Numbered from the stretch's first letter, positions 16,460 to 26,214 are shown. The stretch: 64,000 nt of DNA from an uncultured Alistipes sp. (GCA_947623305.1 CANQGQ010000009.1:59990-123989), one strand, 5' to 3'. Numbers and translations are program-made. The notes: a model not told the origin generated them from the letters alone.

Positions 16460-17851
16460 ATGAAATACCTCGCTCTTTTGTTGTCGTTGGCGCTTTGCGC
16501 CGGTTCCGGTTCGTCGTTCGCGGCCGAACGCAGCCCCCGCAAAAAAAAGAAACACGTAACGACCGAAACCGTTCAATCCGTACCCGCGACTTCTTCGCCC
16601 GCACCGGCCGACCCCGCGCCGAAGCCGGAACCACAGCTCGAACTTCCGACCGAACCGACACCGGTCAACGACATCACCTTAGGACTGTCGGCCGAGCAGG
16701 CCGATTCGCTGGTCGCCCTCTGGCACGAACAGCTGCGAGCTGACTCTTTCACCGACTTTTTCGACCGTTATATCGGAATCGACAGCCTGATCGGGCAGGC
16801 AGGCAGCAGCGGCTCGGACTCGCTTTACGCCCAACGGCTGCGGGCCTTGGTTTCGCCCATCCCGTTGGCTTACAACGAGGTAGTCAAGAGCCGCATCGAC
16901 CTTTACGTCGGCAAACAGCGCGAACTGACCGCCCGCATGCTGGGCACGTCGCAATACTACTTCCCGTTCATCGAAGACGAGCTGCTCAAAGCGGAACTGC
17001 CGGTGGAATTGCGGGCGATGCCGATCATCGAATCGGCGCTCATCCCTACGGCCACCTCGCGGGCGGGAGCGGTCGGGCTCTGGCAATTCATGCCCTCGAC
17101 GGCCAAAAGCTACGGATTGGAGGTCAATTCGATGGTCGACGAACGCCGCGACCCGATCCGTTCGACGCAAGCCGCCGTCCGCTATCTGAGCGACCTCTAC
17201 AAACTTTACGGCGACTGGACTTTGGTCATCGCCGCCTACAACTGCGGCCCGGGCAATGTGAACAAAGCCATCGCCCGTTCCGGCGGCGCCGACAAAAACC
17301 TCGGATTCTGGGACATCTATCCCTATCTGCCCTCCGAGACGCGCGGCTATGTGCCGGCTTTCATCGGGGCCACCTATGCGTATGCCTACCATCGGCAGCA
17401 TAACATCGACCTCCGCAAAACGCCCATCCCCATCGCCGTGGATACGATCCGAGTCAACCGGCTGCTCCATTTCGGACAGATCGCCTCGACCATCGACTTG
17501 CCGATCGAAACGCTGCGGCAGCTCAATCCGCAGTATAAGTTGGACATCGTTCCGGCCACGACGAAACCCTATACGCTCATCCTGCCGCAGCGCAACATCG
17601 CCCAATACATCGCCCACGAACAGGAGATTTTCGCCAAAGACTCGGCCTATCTGAAAGAGTACATGAATCCGGCGAACCTGAACAAAAAGCTGCGCGAAGG
17701 CGTGCGGGGGACCACCTATACCGTAAGGAAAGGCGATACATTGGGCGGCATCGCCCGTCGCTATCACGTAACGGTGGCACAGCTGATGCGGTGGAACAAC
17801 ATCCGCAACGCGAAGACCCTGCGGATCGGACAGCGCCTGCGCGTAGGATAG
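16460..17851 (+). CDS. mltD: Lytic murein transglycosylase with LysM, MltD-like
   Basis: Periplasmic peptidoglycan-cleaving enzyme of 463 residues. A signal peptide (1-21) is followed by a Pro/Ala-rich linker, and by the SLT domain at about residues 180-300. The catalytic Glu is in PIIESALIP, followed by GAVGLWQFMPSTAKSYGL and AAYNCGPGNVNKAI, all classic GH23 motifs. A LysM domain closes the protein (YTVRKGDTLGGIARRY to RIGQRLRVG, about 418-463) and binds glycan. It starts 3 bases after the DUF5683 gene and ends 4 bases before mnmE, so it is co-transcribed with both. Confidence 0.95.
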   Translation: MKYLALLLSLALCAGSGSSFAAERSPRKKKKHVTTETVQSVPATSSPAPADPAPKPEPQLELPTEPTPVNDITLGLSAEQADSLVALWHEQLRADSFTDFFDRYIGIDSLIGQAGSSGSDSLYAQRLRALVSPIPLAYNEVVKSRIDLYVGKQRELTARMLGTSQYYFPFIEDELLKAELPVELRAMPIIESALIPTATSRAGAVGLWQFMPSTAKSYGLEVNSMVDERRDPIRSTQAAVRYLSDLYKLYGDWTLVIAAYNCGPGNVNKAIARSGGADKNLGFWDIYPYLPSETRGYVPAFIGATYAYAYHRQHNIDLRKTPIPIAVDTIRVNRLLHFGQIASTIDLPIETLRQLNPQYKLDIVPATTKPYTLILPQRNIAQYIAHEQEIFAKDSAYLKEYMNPANLNKKLREGVRGTTYTVRKGDTLGGIARRYHVTVAQLMRWNNIRNAKTLRIGQRLRVG

Positions 17852-17855
17852 CCCC

Positions 17856-19208
17856 ATGCAGCCCGACCACGATACCATTCTCGCACCGGCCACAGCTACC
17901 GGAGGCGCACTCGCTGTCATCCGCATCAGCGGCGACGATGCGTTCGCCGTCTGCGACCGGGTTTTCCGCGGGCGCTCGCCGCTCGCCGAAGCGCAAGGCT
18001 ACACGGTGCATTACGGTCGAATCGTCGACGGCGACCGCACGATCGACGATGTTTTGGCCACCGTTTTCCGCGCCCCGCACTCCTATACGGGAGAAAATTC
18101 GGTCGAACTGTCCTGCCACGGCTCCGCTTACATCGTCTCCGAAATCCTGCGGTTGTTGTTCGCCGCCGGCGGACGCATGGCCACCCCGGGTGAATTTACG
18201 CTCCGCGCCTACTTCGCCGGAAAACTCGACCTGTCGCAAGCCGAAGCGGTCGCCGATTTGATCGCGTCCTCCTCGCGGGCGGCTCATGCGCTGGCATCCA
18301 ACCAGATGCGAGGCGGATATTCGGCGGCATTGGATTCGTTGCGCGACCGACTATTGCATCTGACCTCGTTGCTCGAACTCGAGCTCGACTTTTCGGAGGA
18401 GGACGTGGAGTTCGCCGACCGGCAGGAGTTGCAGCGAATCATGCAAGACATCGACCAGCACCTCAACCAGTTAATAAATACGTTCGCACTCGGGAATGCG
18501 CTCAAAGAGGGGATTCCGGTCGCGATCGTCGGGGCTCCGAACGCCGGCAAATCGACCCTGCTCAACCGGTTACTGAACGAAGAGCGCGCCATCGTCTCGG
18601 AGATCGCCGGCACGACCCGCGACGTCATCGAAGAATCGGTTTGCATCGAAGGCATCCGATTCCGGTTCATCGACACGGCTGGCATCCGGACGACCGACGA
18701 CCGTCTGGAACGCATGGGCATCGAACGCACACTGCAACGGATCGCTCGGGCCCGCATCGTCATCCGGCTGCTCGACATGGCCCACTTCACGGGTTCCGTT
18801 CCCGCGCCCGAATTCGAGTTGCCCGAGAGGTGCTCGTTGCTCACGGTGGTGAACAAAATCGACCTGCAGCCGGATATTTCTTTGCCTCAGGGGGTCATCG
18901 GGTTATCGGCTCGCGACGGGGCCGGTCTCGACACGCTTCGGCAGGCGTTGTTGCAATCGACAGGTGCCGAGGAACTTGACCAAAACGACATCGTCGTTTC
19001 GAACAGCCGTCATTTCGAGGCTTTGTCCATCGCTCGCAGCGCACTCCAGCGGGCCTTGAATGGTTTGCACGAAGGGTTGCCCGCCGACTTGTTGAGCGAA
19101 GAGATTCGACAGGTCATCCGCCACATCGGGGAGATTACCGGTCGCGGCGTTATCTTGTCGGATGAAATCCTCGGAACCATCTTCTCGAAATTCTGCATCG
19201 GCAAATAA
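17856..19208 (+). CDS. mnmE: tRNA modification GTPase MnmE
   Basis: GTPase that works with MnmG to build the 5-carboxymethylaminomethyl group on U34 of certain tRNAs. The 450 residues have the full architecture: an N-terminal folate-binding domain (ATGGALAVIRISG, SYTGENSVELSCHGS), a helical region, the G domain with G1 GAPNAGKST (about 228-236), G2 GTTRDVIEE, G3 DTAGIR and G4 NKID, and the catalytic C-terminal CIGK. It is the last gene of the parA operon. In related Bacteroidales that place is often taken by a RelA/SpoT gene, so mnmE here is a variation. Confidence 0.96.
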   Translation: MQPDHDTILAPATATGGALAVIRISGDDAFAVCDRVFRGRSPLAEAQGYTVHYGRIVDGDRTIDDVLATVFRAPHSYTGENSVELSCHGSAYIVSEILRLLFAAGGRMATPGEFTLRAYFAGKLDLSQAEAVADLIASSSRAAHALASNQMRGGYSAALDSLRDRLLHLTSLLELELDFSEEDVEFADRQELQRIMQDIDQHLNQLINTFALGNALKEGIPVAIVGAPNAGKSTLLNRLLNEERAIVSEIAGTTRDVIEESVCIEGIRFRFIDTAGIRTTDDRLERMGIERTLQRIARARIVIRLLDMAHFTGSVPAPEFELPERCSLLTVVNKIDLQPDISLPQGVIGLSARDGAGLDTLRQALLQSTGAEELDQNDIVVSNSRHFEALSIARSALQRALNGLHEGLPADLLSEEIRQVIRHIGEITGRGVILSDEILGTIFSKFCIGK

Positions 19209-19291
19209 CAGAATAAAGTCCGAACCCATCCAAAAACAATTCTTTTTCTTATCTTTATCCGATCCTAAACAAAAACGAACTTATTTCAAAC

Positions 19292-20119
19292 ATGGGCAAA
19301 ACAGTTACGACCTACCTGATCGACAGTGATCCGAAAGGAACACAATACGCATTCATCAGCAACAAAATTTGCCAGATGTTCGTCATTCCGCGCTCGAATC
19401 TTTCCTATCTCAACAAACAGGAAAAACTGCAAAAGCCGGCATTTTATATTTTGATCGGCGAAGATGAATCGACCAAGCCTCAAGCCTATATCGGAGAAAC
19501 CGAAAATTTCAAAGAACGGGTCAAAGATCACGATAATAAAAAATCATTCTGGCAAAAAGCCCTCGTATTCGTGTCGAAAGATGCCGACATGACGAAAGCC
19601 GATGTGCAATATCTCGAATACAAAGCGGTCTCCGAAGCCCAAAAAGCCGATCGATTCACGCTCGCCGAGAACAAACAAACCCCAAAAGCACCCAATCTGC
19701 CAGAATATCAAAAGGATGCGATGGACGAATTTTTCGAAGACATCCGATTTCTGGCCTCCTTTATCGGATGCAACATCTTCGAAATAACGCAACCGAAAGA
19801 AGAGCACCTGTTTTATGCGAAAAATCGCGGTTGCGATGCAAGAGGCTTTTATAGCGCAGCAGGATTCACGATACTGAAAGGCAGCATCATCGCAAGTAAT
19901 ATGACGCCCTCGTTTTTCTGGAAAGAAAAGCGCGAAAATCTAATTCGTGAATATACGTCCGTCATAAACGGAGCGTTGGTCATGAACTCCGACAAAACAT
20001 TTTCCAGTCCGAGTACCGCAGCCGATTTTTGTCTCGGTCGGAGTTGCAACGGCTGGACGATATGGCAAGATAAAGAGGGAAAAACGCTGGATGCCGTCTA
20101 TCGGAAGCAATTGGAATAA
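19292..20119 (+). CDS. GIY-YIG nuclease-fold protein with DUF4357
   Basis: Protein of 275 residues. A GIY-YIG-type domain is visible at about residues 48-130: FYILIGEDE, then AYIGETENFKERVKDHD, and an Asn/Glu-rich helix after it. The first motif is altered (YIL for GIY), as in many non-homing family members. The C-terminal half (about 180-275) resembles DUF4357 (GCDARGFYSAAGFTILKGS). Proteins of this build occur as single genes near restriction or defence loci, but no methylase or defence gene lies beside this one. Its codons are clearly richer in A and T than the neighbours, which suggests recent gain. Its role is unknown. Confidence 0.8.
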   Translation: MGKTVTTYLIDSDPKGTQYAFISNKICQMFVIPRSNLSYLNKQEKLQKPAFYILIGEDESTKPQAYIGETENFKERVKDHDNKKSFWQKALVFVSKDADMTKADVQYLEYKAVSEAQKADRFTLAENKQTPKAPNLPEYQKDAMDEFFEDIRFLASFIGCNIFEITQPKEEHLFYAKNRGCDARGFYSAAGFTILKGSIIASNMTPSFFWKEKRENLIREYTSVINGALVMNSDKTFSSPSTAADFCLGRSCNGWTIWQDKEGKTLDAVYRKQLE

Positions 20120-20168
20120 CACCGCCACCCGCACAAATCTCCATCAAAGATTTCGAGGATCTAAGCTA

Positions 20169-20211
20169 CCCCCCTCCCGACCTTTATGTTATCGGGGGGG
20201 GGATATTTTTT
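20169..20211 (+). terminator. Terminator after the GIY-YIG gene
   Basis: CCCCTCCCGA (20171-20180) can pair with TCGGGGGGGG (20192-20201) with one mismatch, and TATTTTTT follows. Confidence 0.6.
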
Positions 20212-20233
20212 GCCGAAAAACAATAAAAATCTA

Positions 20234-20263
20234 TTGCACTGTAAATAATTTTTCCTATCTTTG
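20234..20263 (+). promoter_or_regulatory. Promoter of the efflux operon
   Basis: TTG at 20234-20236 and TATCTTTG at 20256-20263, 19 bases apart, match the Bacteroidales consensus. The -7 box lies 70 bases before the first gene. Confidence 0.65.
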
Positions 20264-20332
20264 CACCGACGGCAGAAAATAGACATCGGACGCGTCTCCG
20301 AAACTACCGGCTAACCCCGTCGTCGATGCAAC

Positions 20333-21025
20333 ATGATTAAATTAGAAAACGTCAACAAAACCTATCACGGCGGCTCCCCGCTCCATGTACTCAAAGGCAT
20401 CAATCTGGAGGTCGCCCAAGGTGAATTGGTCTCCATCATGGGCGCCTCGGGTTCGGGCAAGTCCACGATGCTCAATATCCTCGGCATCCTCGACGACTAC
20501 GACAGCGGCAACTACTATCTCGCCGGCCGGCTCATCAAGAACCTCAACGAAACTCAAGCCGCCGCCGCCCGCAACAACATGATCGGCTACATCTTCCAGT
20601 CGTTCAACCTCATCAACTACAAAAATGCGGTGGAAAACGTCGCGCTGCCCCTCTATTATCAAGGTGTTTCGCGGCGCAAGCGCAACGCCCAAGCGCTGGA
20701 ATACCTCGATCTGCTCGGGCTGAAAGAGTGGGCCGGACACATGCCCAACGAGATGTCGGGCGGCCAGAAACAACGTGTCGCCATCGCGCGGGCCCTCATC
20801 AACCACCCGCAGATCATCCTCGCCGACGAACCGACGGGCGCCTTGGACAGCGCCACTTCGCAGGAGGTGATGAATCTGCTGCGTCGGGTCAACACGGAGA
20901 TGGGCATGACCATCATCTGCGTAACGCACGAACAGGCCATCGCCGATCAGACCGATAAAATCATCCGGCTGAAAGACGGCGTGATCGACCGCATCGAAGA
21001 AACAGGATTGGGTGCGAAACGATGA
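20333..21025 (+). CDS. MacB-type ABC transporter ATPase
   Basis: ATP-binding subunit (230 residues) of an efflux transporter of the LolD/MacB family. Walker A GASGSGKST (about 38-46), the signature MSGGQKQRVAIARAL (about 141-155), Walker B IILADEPTGALDS (about 162-174) and the H-loop VTHE (about 199) are all intact. Its stop overlaps the start of the first permease gene as ATGA. It heads a five-gene set with two permeases, a periplasmic adaptor and a TolC-like outer membrane channel, so the pump spans the whole envelope. Confidence 0.93.
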   Translation: MIKLENVNKTYHGGSPLHVLKGINLEVAQGELVSIMGASGSGKSTMLNILGILDDYDSGNYYLAGRLIKNLNETQAAAARNNMIGYIFQSFNLINYKNAVENVALPLYYQGVSRRKRNAQALEYLDLLGLKEWAGHMPNEMSGGQKQRVAIARALINHPQIILADEPTGALDSATSQEVMNLLRRVNTEMGMTIICVTHEQAIADQTDKIIRLKDGVIDRIEETGLGAKR

Positions 21026-22278
21026 GAGAGCTTTTTTTAGAGATCTGGACTTCGGTGCGGCGCAACAAACTGCGCACGGCGCTCACGGGCTTTTCGGTCG
21101 CATGGGGCATCTTCATGTTGGTCATTCTGTTAGGCTCGGGCAACGGGCTCAAAAACGGGGTCGAGTCCAATTTCGGCGACTACGCCACCAATTCGCTCGA
21201 CCTCTTCAGCAACTACACGTCGAAACCCTATGCCGGCTACGAGAAAAACCGCCGCATCAGACTGTATGAAAACGACATCAAGATTCTTGAACGGGAATTT
21301 CCCGAAATCGACGAAGTAGCGGCACAAGCGTGGTACAGCAGCAAAAAAGCGATCTATGGCAATGATTTCACGGCCGTATGGGTCTGCGGCATCATGCCGG
21401 CCCTCGCCCAAATGGAAGGCATCAAACTTTCGGCCGGCCGATTCATCAACGACACCGACCTGCACGACTACCGCAAAGTCATCGTCATCGACGAAATGAT
21501 GAACCGGCTCTTCTTCAAGGGCGAATCGCCGTTGGGCAAGCAGGTCAAGGTCGGCACGTCGATTTTCACGGTCATCGGCGTGCAAAAGGGCGACGCCGAA
21601 CGCAACAGTTCGTCGTGTTACATTCCGCTGACGACAGCCCAACTGCTCTACAAGCAAAACAACCCCGAAGTAAGCAATATCACACTGACAGTCAACGGAC
21701 TGAATACCGATGCCGCGCTGGCAGATTTCGAGAATCGCCTACGCCGCCGACTGGCCGTCGAACACCAATTCGACCCCGAGGACGAAAGCGCCATCTGGAT
21801 CGACAACACGATGGAGCGTTACAAAGCCTTTCAGATGGTTTTCTGGGGCATCAATCTGTTCGTGTGGATCATCGGGCTGGGGACGCTGCTGGCCGGTGTC
21901 GTCGGCGTCAGCAACATCATGCTGGTAACCGTATCGGAACGCACGGCCGAGTTCGGCATCCGCAAGGCCCTCGGTGCGAAACCCGCCTCGATCATCCGGT
22001 TGATCCTCACCGAATCGGTCTGCATCACAGCCGCTTTCGGCTACATCGGCATGGTATTAGGCATCGCCGTGATGGAGATCGTGAACCTCTTTCTTTCGCA
22101 GGCGCCCGGCGGTCATGAAGGAGCGGACCCGACGATTTTCCTCAATCCGACGCTCGATTTGCGGGTCGTCGTGAGTGCGACCATCGTGTTAGTTACCGCC
22201 GGTCTGATCGCAGGCTACATTCCGGCCTACCGCGCCGCCCAGCTCAAAACGATCGACGCCTTGAGATATAATAAATAA
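21022..22278 (+). CDS. FtsX/MacB-like ABC permease, first copy
   Basis: Integral membrane subunit of 418 residues. One membrane segment lies near the N-terminus (about 20-42: ALTGFSVAWGIFMLVILLG), followed by a periplasmic MacB-PCD domain (about 50-270). Three membrane segments follow (about 278-300, 330-355, 375-400) with the conserved VGVSNIMLVTVSERTAEFGIRKALGAKP-type loop, of which GIRKALGAKP is the coupling part. It overlaps the ATPase gene by 4 bases. The second permease has the same plan, so the two probably form a heterodimer. Confidence 0.92.
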   Translation: MRELFLEIWTSVRRNKLRTALTGFSVAWGIFMLVILLGSGNGLKNGVESNFGDYATNSLDLFSNYTSKPYAGYEKNRRIRLYENDIKILEREFPEIDEVAAQAWYSSKKAIYGNDFTAVWVCGIMPALAQMEGIKLSAGRFINDTDLHDYRKVIVIDEMMNRLFFKGESPLGKQVKVGTSIFTVIGVQKGDAERNSSSCYIPLTTAQLLYKQNNPEVSNITLTVNGLNTDAALADFENRLRRRLAVEHQFDPEDESAIWIDNTMERYKAFQMVFWGINLFVWIIGLGTLLAGVVGVSNIMLVTVSERTAEFGIRKALGAKPASIIRLILTESVCITAAFGYIGMVLGIAVMEIVNLFLSQAPGGHEGADPTIFLNPTLDLRVVVSATIVLVTAGLIAGYIPAYRAAQLKTIDALRYNK

Positions 22279-22356
22279 CCGATAAACGGCAAAAACGGCA
22301 ACGGACAGAAACTCAACAGAAATCAGATTTAAACAGGCATATAACCCCACCGATAA

Positions 22357-23619
22357 ATGACGAACTTTTTCGACATAGACCGCTGGAACGAAATCTGGCA
22401 AACCATCGCCCGTAACCGCAAGCGCAGCATCATGACGGCCTTGGGGGTCTTTTGGGGGATTTTCATGCTCACGGTGATGCTCGGCGCCGGTGCGGGATTG
22501 ACCCGCCTGTTTCGGGCCCAATTAGGCGACATGGCGACCAACACCATTCTGATGCAGCCCCAGCAGACCGGCATCCCCTACAAAGGTATGCCGAAAAACC
22601 GCTGGTGGCGCATGGACAACGGCGACGTCGAAGCCGTGCGGCAGCTGCCCGAGGTGCTCTACGCTTCGGCGGTCTTCTGGGGCAACGAGCAGCATTGCAG
22701 CTACGAGCAACGCAAAGGCGACTACTCGCTCATGGGTTACTCGCCCGACTACCAGCGCATCCAACCGCAGAAAATCCCCTACGGACGCTACATCAACGAG
22801 ATGGACATGGCCCGCAACCGCAAGGTGTGCGTTATCGGCACACAGGTGCAAAAAGACCTCTTTCCGGGAACGCCCGATCCGACGGGCAAGACGATCAAAA
22901 TCGGCAGCTCCTATTTCACGGTCGTGGGCGTCATCCGCAAACAGAGCACGGCCATGTCGTTCAGCGACCTCGAACGCACCATCATCGTGCCGGTGTCGTT
23001 GGCGCAGCAGCTTTTCGGTGCGGGAAGCCGCATCCACATGCTCGCGCTGGCCGGTCGCGACGACATGCCGAGCAAAACGGTCGAGAAAGCCTGTCGCGAG
23101 ACGATTTTCGCCCGCCACCAAATCGCGCCCGATGACGAAAAGGCCGTCTGGACAATGGCTGCCGCCGAGATGTTCGAACGGGTAACGGGACTTTTCCACG
23201 GCCTCGCCCTGTTGACGTGGATCGTCGGGCTCGGCACGCTGCTGGCGGGCATCGTCGGCGTCAGCAACATCATGTTGGTGCTCGTCAAGGAGCGCACGCA
23301 GGAGATCGGCATCCGCCGCGCATTGGGCGCACCGCCCCGCGCCATCATCGGCCAAATTCTGTCGGAAAGTTTCGTGCTGACCTTCATCGCCGGTGTGTTG
23401 GGGCTGACCGCAGGCGTGGGACTGCTTTCAGTCGCCGATTCGATCTATTACCAAGCCGTTACCGTAGCCCAGGAAGGGTTCGAAATATCGTGGCAGGTGT
23501 CGTTCGGTACGGCGATGCTGTCGCTCGTCATTTTGGTGGCAGGCAGTCTGCTGGCCGGTATCATTCCGTCGATCCGGGCCCTGCACATCAAGGCCGTGGA
23601 CGCCATCCGCGAAGAATAA
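22357..23619 (+). CDS. FtsX/MacB-like ABC permease, second copy
   Basis: Integral membrane subunit of 420 residues with the same four-segment plan as the preceding permease: N-terminal segment (TALGVFWGIFMLTVMLGAG), periplasmic domain, then three segments with SNIMLVLVKERTQEIGIRRA-type coupling loop (core EIGIRRALGAPP). The two copies are clearly diverged, which favours an asymmetric transporter. A 78-base gap separates it from the first permease and 34 bases separate it from the adaptor gene. Confidence 0.92.
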   Translation: MTNFFDIDRWNEIWQTIARNRKRSIMTALGVFWGIFMLTVMLGAGAGLTRLFRAQLGDMATNTILMQPQQTGIPYKGMPKNRWWRMDNGDVEAVRQLPEVLYASAVFWGNEQHCSYEQRKGDYSLMGYSPDYQRIQPQKIPYGRYINEMDMARNRKVCVIGTQVQKDLFPGTPDPTGKTIKIGSSYFTVVGVIRKQSTAMSFSDLERTIIVPVSLAQQLFGAGSRIHMLALAGRDDMPSKTVEKACRETIFARHQIAPDDEKAVWTMAAAEMFERVTGLFHGLALLTWIVGLGTLLAGIVGVSNIMLVLVKERTQEIGIRRALGAPPRAIIGQILSESFVLTFIAGVLGLTAGVGLLSVADSIYYQAVTVAQEGFEISWQVSFGTAMLSLVILVAGSLLAGIIPSIRALHIKAVDAIREE

Positions 23620-23653
23620 ACGAAAAGCAAACAAAAACAAACAACAGCATACC

Positions 23654-24760
23654 ATGAAACGCATCATCCTAATTCTCATCGGCGTAGCATTCGCCGCCTT
23701 GCTGCTCTCGACCTTCTGGTTCCTGTGGAAGAAGACCCGTCCCGTGAAGACGGTCTACGCCATCGAACAGCCCCGAATCGACACGCTGCGGCAATTCGTC
23801 GTCGCGACCGGCAAGGTGCAGCCCCGCGACGAGGTCGAAATCAAACCGCAAATCTCGGGCATCATCGCCGAATTGCACAAGGAAGCCGGCCAGACCGTCC
23901 GCAAAGGCGAAATCATCGCCACGGTCAAGGTCATTCCCGAAATGGGCCAGTTGTCGAGTGCCGAATCGCGCGTCTCGGTGGCGGAGCTCTCGCTCGCCCA
24001 GACCAAGCGCGAAGCCGAACGCACGGAGACGCTGCACGCCAAAGGGGTCGTTTCGGACGAGGAGGCCGAACAGAGCCGCACGGCGTTGAGCAAGGCCGAG
24101 GAGGAGTTGCAGAATGCCCGCGAGAATCTGGAGATCGTGCAGAACGGCATCACGAGCCGATACAAGGAACTGAGCAACACGCAGATCCGCTCGACCATCG
24201 ACGGTATGATCCTCGACGTGCCCATCAAAGTGGGTAATTCAGTGATCCAAGCCAACACGTTCAACGACGGCACGACCATCGCCACGGTCGCCGACATGTC
24301 GAACATGCAATTCAAAGGCAACGTAGACGAAACCGACGTCGGCAAGCTGCACGAGGGCATGGGCGTGAAACTGACCATCGGCGCCTTGCAGAACGTCGAA
24401 TTGGACGCCACGCTGGAGTACGTCTCGCCCAAAGCCACCGAGGACAACGGCGTGGTGCTCTTCGAGGTGAAGGCCGCCGCCAGGATTCCCGCAGAGGTCT
24501 TCGTACGGGCCGGCTACAGCGCCAATGCCAACATCATGATCGAGAACCGCGAAGGCGTGCTGGCCGTACCCGAAGGCACGATCGAATTCGACGACGGGAA
24601 AAGCTACGTCCATGTGCTGACGAGCGACGAAGCGGCGGAAGAACAGACCTTCGAGAAACGCGAGGTGGAGATCGGACTTTCGGACGGCATGCGGGTCGAA
24701 ATCGTGTCGGGCATCACGGCCGACGACCGCATCCGCGGAGCGAAAGAGGAGAAAAAATAA
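23654..24760 (+). CDS. Periplasmic adaptor (membrane fusion protein)
   Basis: HlyD/MacA-family adaptor of 368 residues joining the ABC permeases to the outer membrane channel. An N-terminal membrane anchor (about 5-22) is followed by a biotinyl-lipoyl-like half (VVATGKVQPRDEVEIKPQISGIIAEL, core KVQPRDEVEIKPQISG), a coiled-coil hairpin rich in Ala, Glu and Arg (about 95-165), the second lipoyl half (STIDGMILDVPIKVGNSV) and beta-barrel domains. It lies between the permease and tolC-like genes, as in MacAB-type operons of this phylum. No break is seen. Confidence 0.92.
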   Translation: MKRIILILIGVAFAALLLSTFWFLWKKTRPVKTVYAIEQPRIDTLRQFVVATGKVQPRDEVEIKPQISGIIAELHKEAGQTVRKGEIIATVKVIPEMGQLSSAESRVSVAELSLAQTKREAERTETLHAKGVVSDEEAEQSRTALSKAEEELQNARENLEIVQNGITSRYKELSNTQIRSTIDGMILDVPIKVGNSVIQANTFNDGTTIATVADMSNMQFKGNVDETDVGKLHEGMGVKLTIGALQNVELDATLEYVSPKATEDNGVVLFEVKAAARIPAEVFVRAGYSANANIMIENREGVLAVPEGTIEFDDGKSYVHVLTSDEAAEEQTFEKREVEIGLSDGMRVEIVSGITADDRIRGAKEEKK

Positions 24761-24787
24761 CCGGATTTTTATTAACTGCGCAAAATT

Positions 24788-26116
24788 ATGAGACACCGTA
24801 TATTAGCTGCCGTCCTCGCTTTGGCGGCCGTCTGCCCCGCCGCCGCACAGGAGCCGCCGCAGGGATGGACGTTGGAACAGTGCATCGAGTTCGCCCAACG
24901 CAACAACACGACCGTCCGCACGCGCGCCGTGCAGGTCGATCAGAGCGGCAACGAGCTTTCGACCGCCCGATTCAGCCGGCTGCCCGATCTCAACGCTTCG
25001 GTGGGCTACAACGTCTCGTTCGGACGCGGCACGGGCGACGACAATACCTACAAGACGCAGACCCTGCAAACGGGCAATTTCGATGTATCGGCTTCGATGC
25101 CGATCTTCCAGGGCCTGCGGATCAACCGCACCATCAAGGGCAGCAAACTCGATCTGGCCGCGGCCATTCAGGATTTGGAACGGGCCCGCGAGGATGTCGC
25201 CGTGCAGGTGATGACGCTCTATCTGCAGGTGCTCTACAACAAGGAGTTGGTCTCGATCGCCGAACGACAGCTGGCCTTGAGCACGCAGCAGGCCGAACGC
25301 AGCCGCGAGCTGGTCGCATCGGGCAAACAGCCCGAATCGGCCCGCTACGAAAGCGAAGCACTTGCGGCCAACGACGCATTGACATTGACCCAAGCCCGCA
25401 ACGACCTGCAACTGGCACTGCTCGATTTGAGTCAGGCGATGAACCGCGAGAGCGCCGACGGATTCGACATCGTTCTGCCCGAACTCGACCCGTTGCTGAA
25501 CAACGCCCTTTCGCGCCACCCCGACACCGAGGCGATTTACGACTATGCCGCTGAAAACCGCCCCCACATCCGGGCCGAACGCATCCGGTTGGAGAGCAGC
25601 GAAAATGCGATCGGCATCGCCCGTTCGTCGCTCTATCCGTCGCTCGCGCTGCGCGGCGGGTACGGCACCGGCATCTACAGTTCGATGGACAGCGATTTCT
25701 GGCCCCAGTTCCGTCATAACAGCAGCGAGTTCGTCGGCGTATCGTTGTCGATCCCGATTTTCAACCGCCGCACCGTCCGCAACAACGTCCGGGCCGCCAA
25801 GCTCTCGGCACAGCGGCAGCAGCTGGCGCTGCTCGATGCCGAACAGTCGTTGCGCAAGGAGATCGAGCAAGCCAGCTACAATACCGAGGCGGCCGGTGCG
25901 AAATACCATGCAGCCGTAGCGGCCTTGGCTGCAGCCGAAACGGCTTTCTCCTACGAGGAGCAAAAGGCTGCGGCCGGACGGTCGACAATCTTCGACTTCA
26001 ACGATGCCAAAACCCGCATGGAAAAAGCCGAGGCGGAATTGGCGCAAGCCAAATTCGAGCTGGTATTCCGCCGCAAGATTCTGGACTACTATCGCGGCGA
26101 ACCGCTGACTTTGTAA
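24788..26116 (+). CDS. TolC-family outer membrane efflux protein
   Basis: Outer membrane channel of 442 residues. A signal peptide ends at AAAQ (about residue 22). Two repeated OEP halves follow, each with the long helices typical of TolC; LEQCIEFAQRNN opens the first half and the region YPSLALRGGYGTGIYSS opens the second. It closes the efflux operon 27 bases after the adaptor gene. The substrate cannot be told from sequence. A terminator-like hairpin follows at 26184-26214. Confidence 0.93.
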   Translation: MRHRILAAVLALAAVCPAAAQEPPQGWTLEQCIEFAQRNNTTVRTRAVQVDQSGNELSTARFSRLPDLNASVGYNVSFGRGTGDDNTYKTQTLQTGNFDVSASMPIFQGLRINRTIKGSKLDLAAAIQDLERAREDVAVQVMTLYLQVLYNKELVSIAERQLALSTQQAERSRELVASGKQPESARYESEALAANDALTLTQARNDLQLALLDLSQAMNRESADGFDIVLPELDPLLNNALSRHPDTEAIYDYAAENRPHIRAERIRLESSENAIGIARSSLYPSLALRGGYGTGIYSSMDSDFWPQFRHNSSEFVGVSLSIPIFNRRTVRNNVRAAKLSAQRQQLALLDAEQSLRKEIEQASYNTEAAGAKYHAAVAALAAAETAFSYEEQKAAAGRSTIFDFNDAKTRMEKAEAELAQAKFELVFRRKILDYYRGEPLTL

Positions 26117-26183
26117 TCCGGCACACCTCGCAAACGCAGGTCGTTCAAAGAGGTGCGATCGTCTCACTTTAAAAATGCGAAGG

Positions 26184-26214
26184 AGCCCAACGCTCTACGC
26201 AGGGGGGCTTTTTT
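26184..26214 (+). terminator. Terminator of the efflux operon
   Basis: AGCCC (26184-26188) pairs with GGGCT (26205-26209), with weaker pairing inside, followed by a run of six T. Confidence 0.5.

Noticed and set aside
24803..26167. Minus-strand open frame of 454 codons opposite the TolC-like gene
   Set aside because: Antisense shadow of a gene with clear family features.
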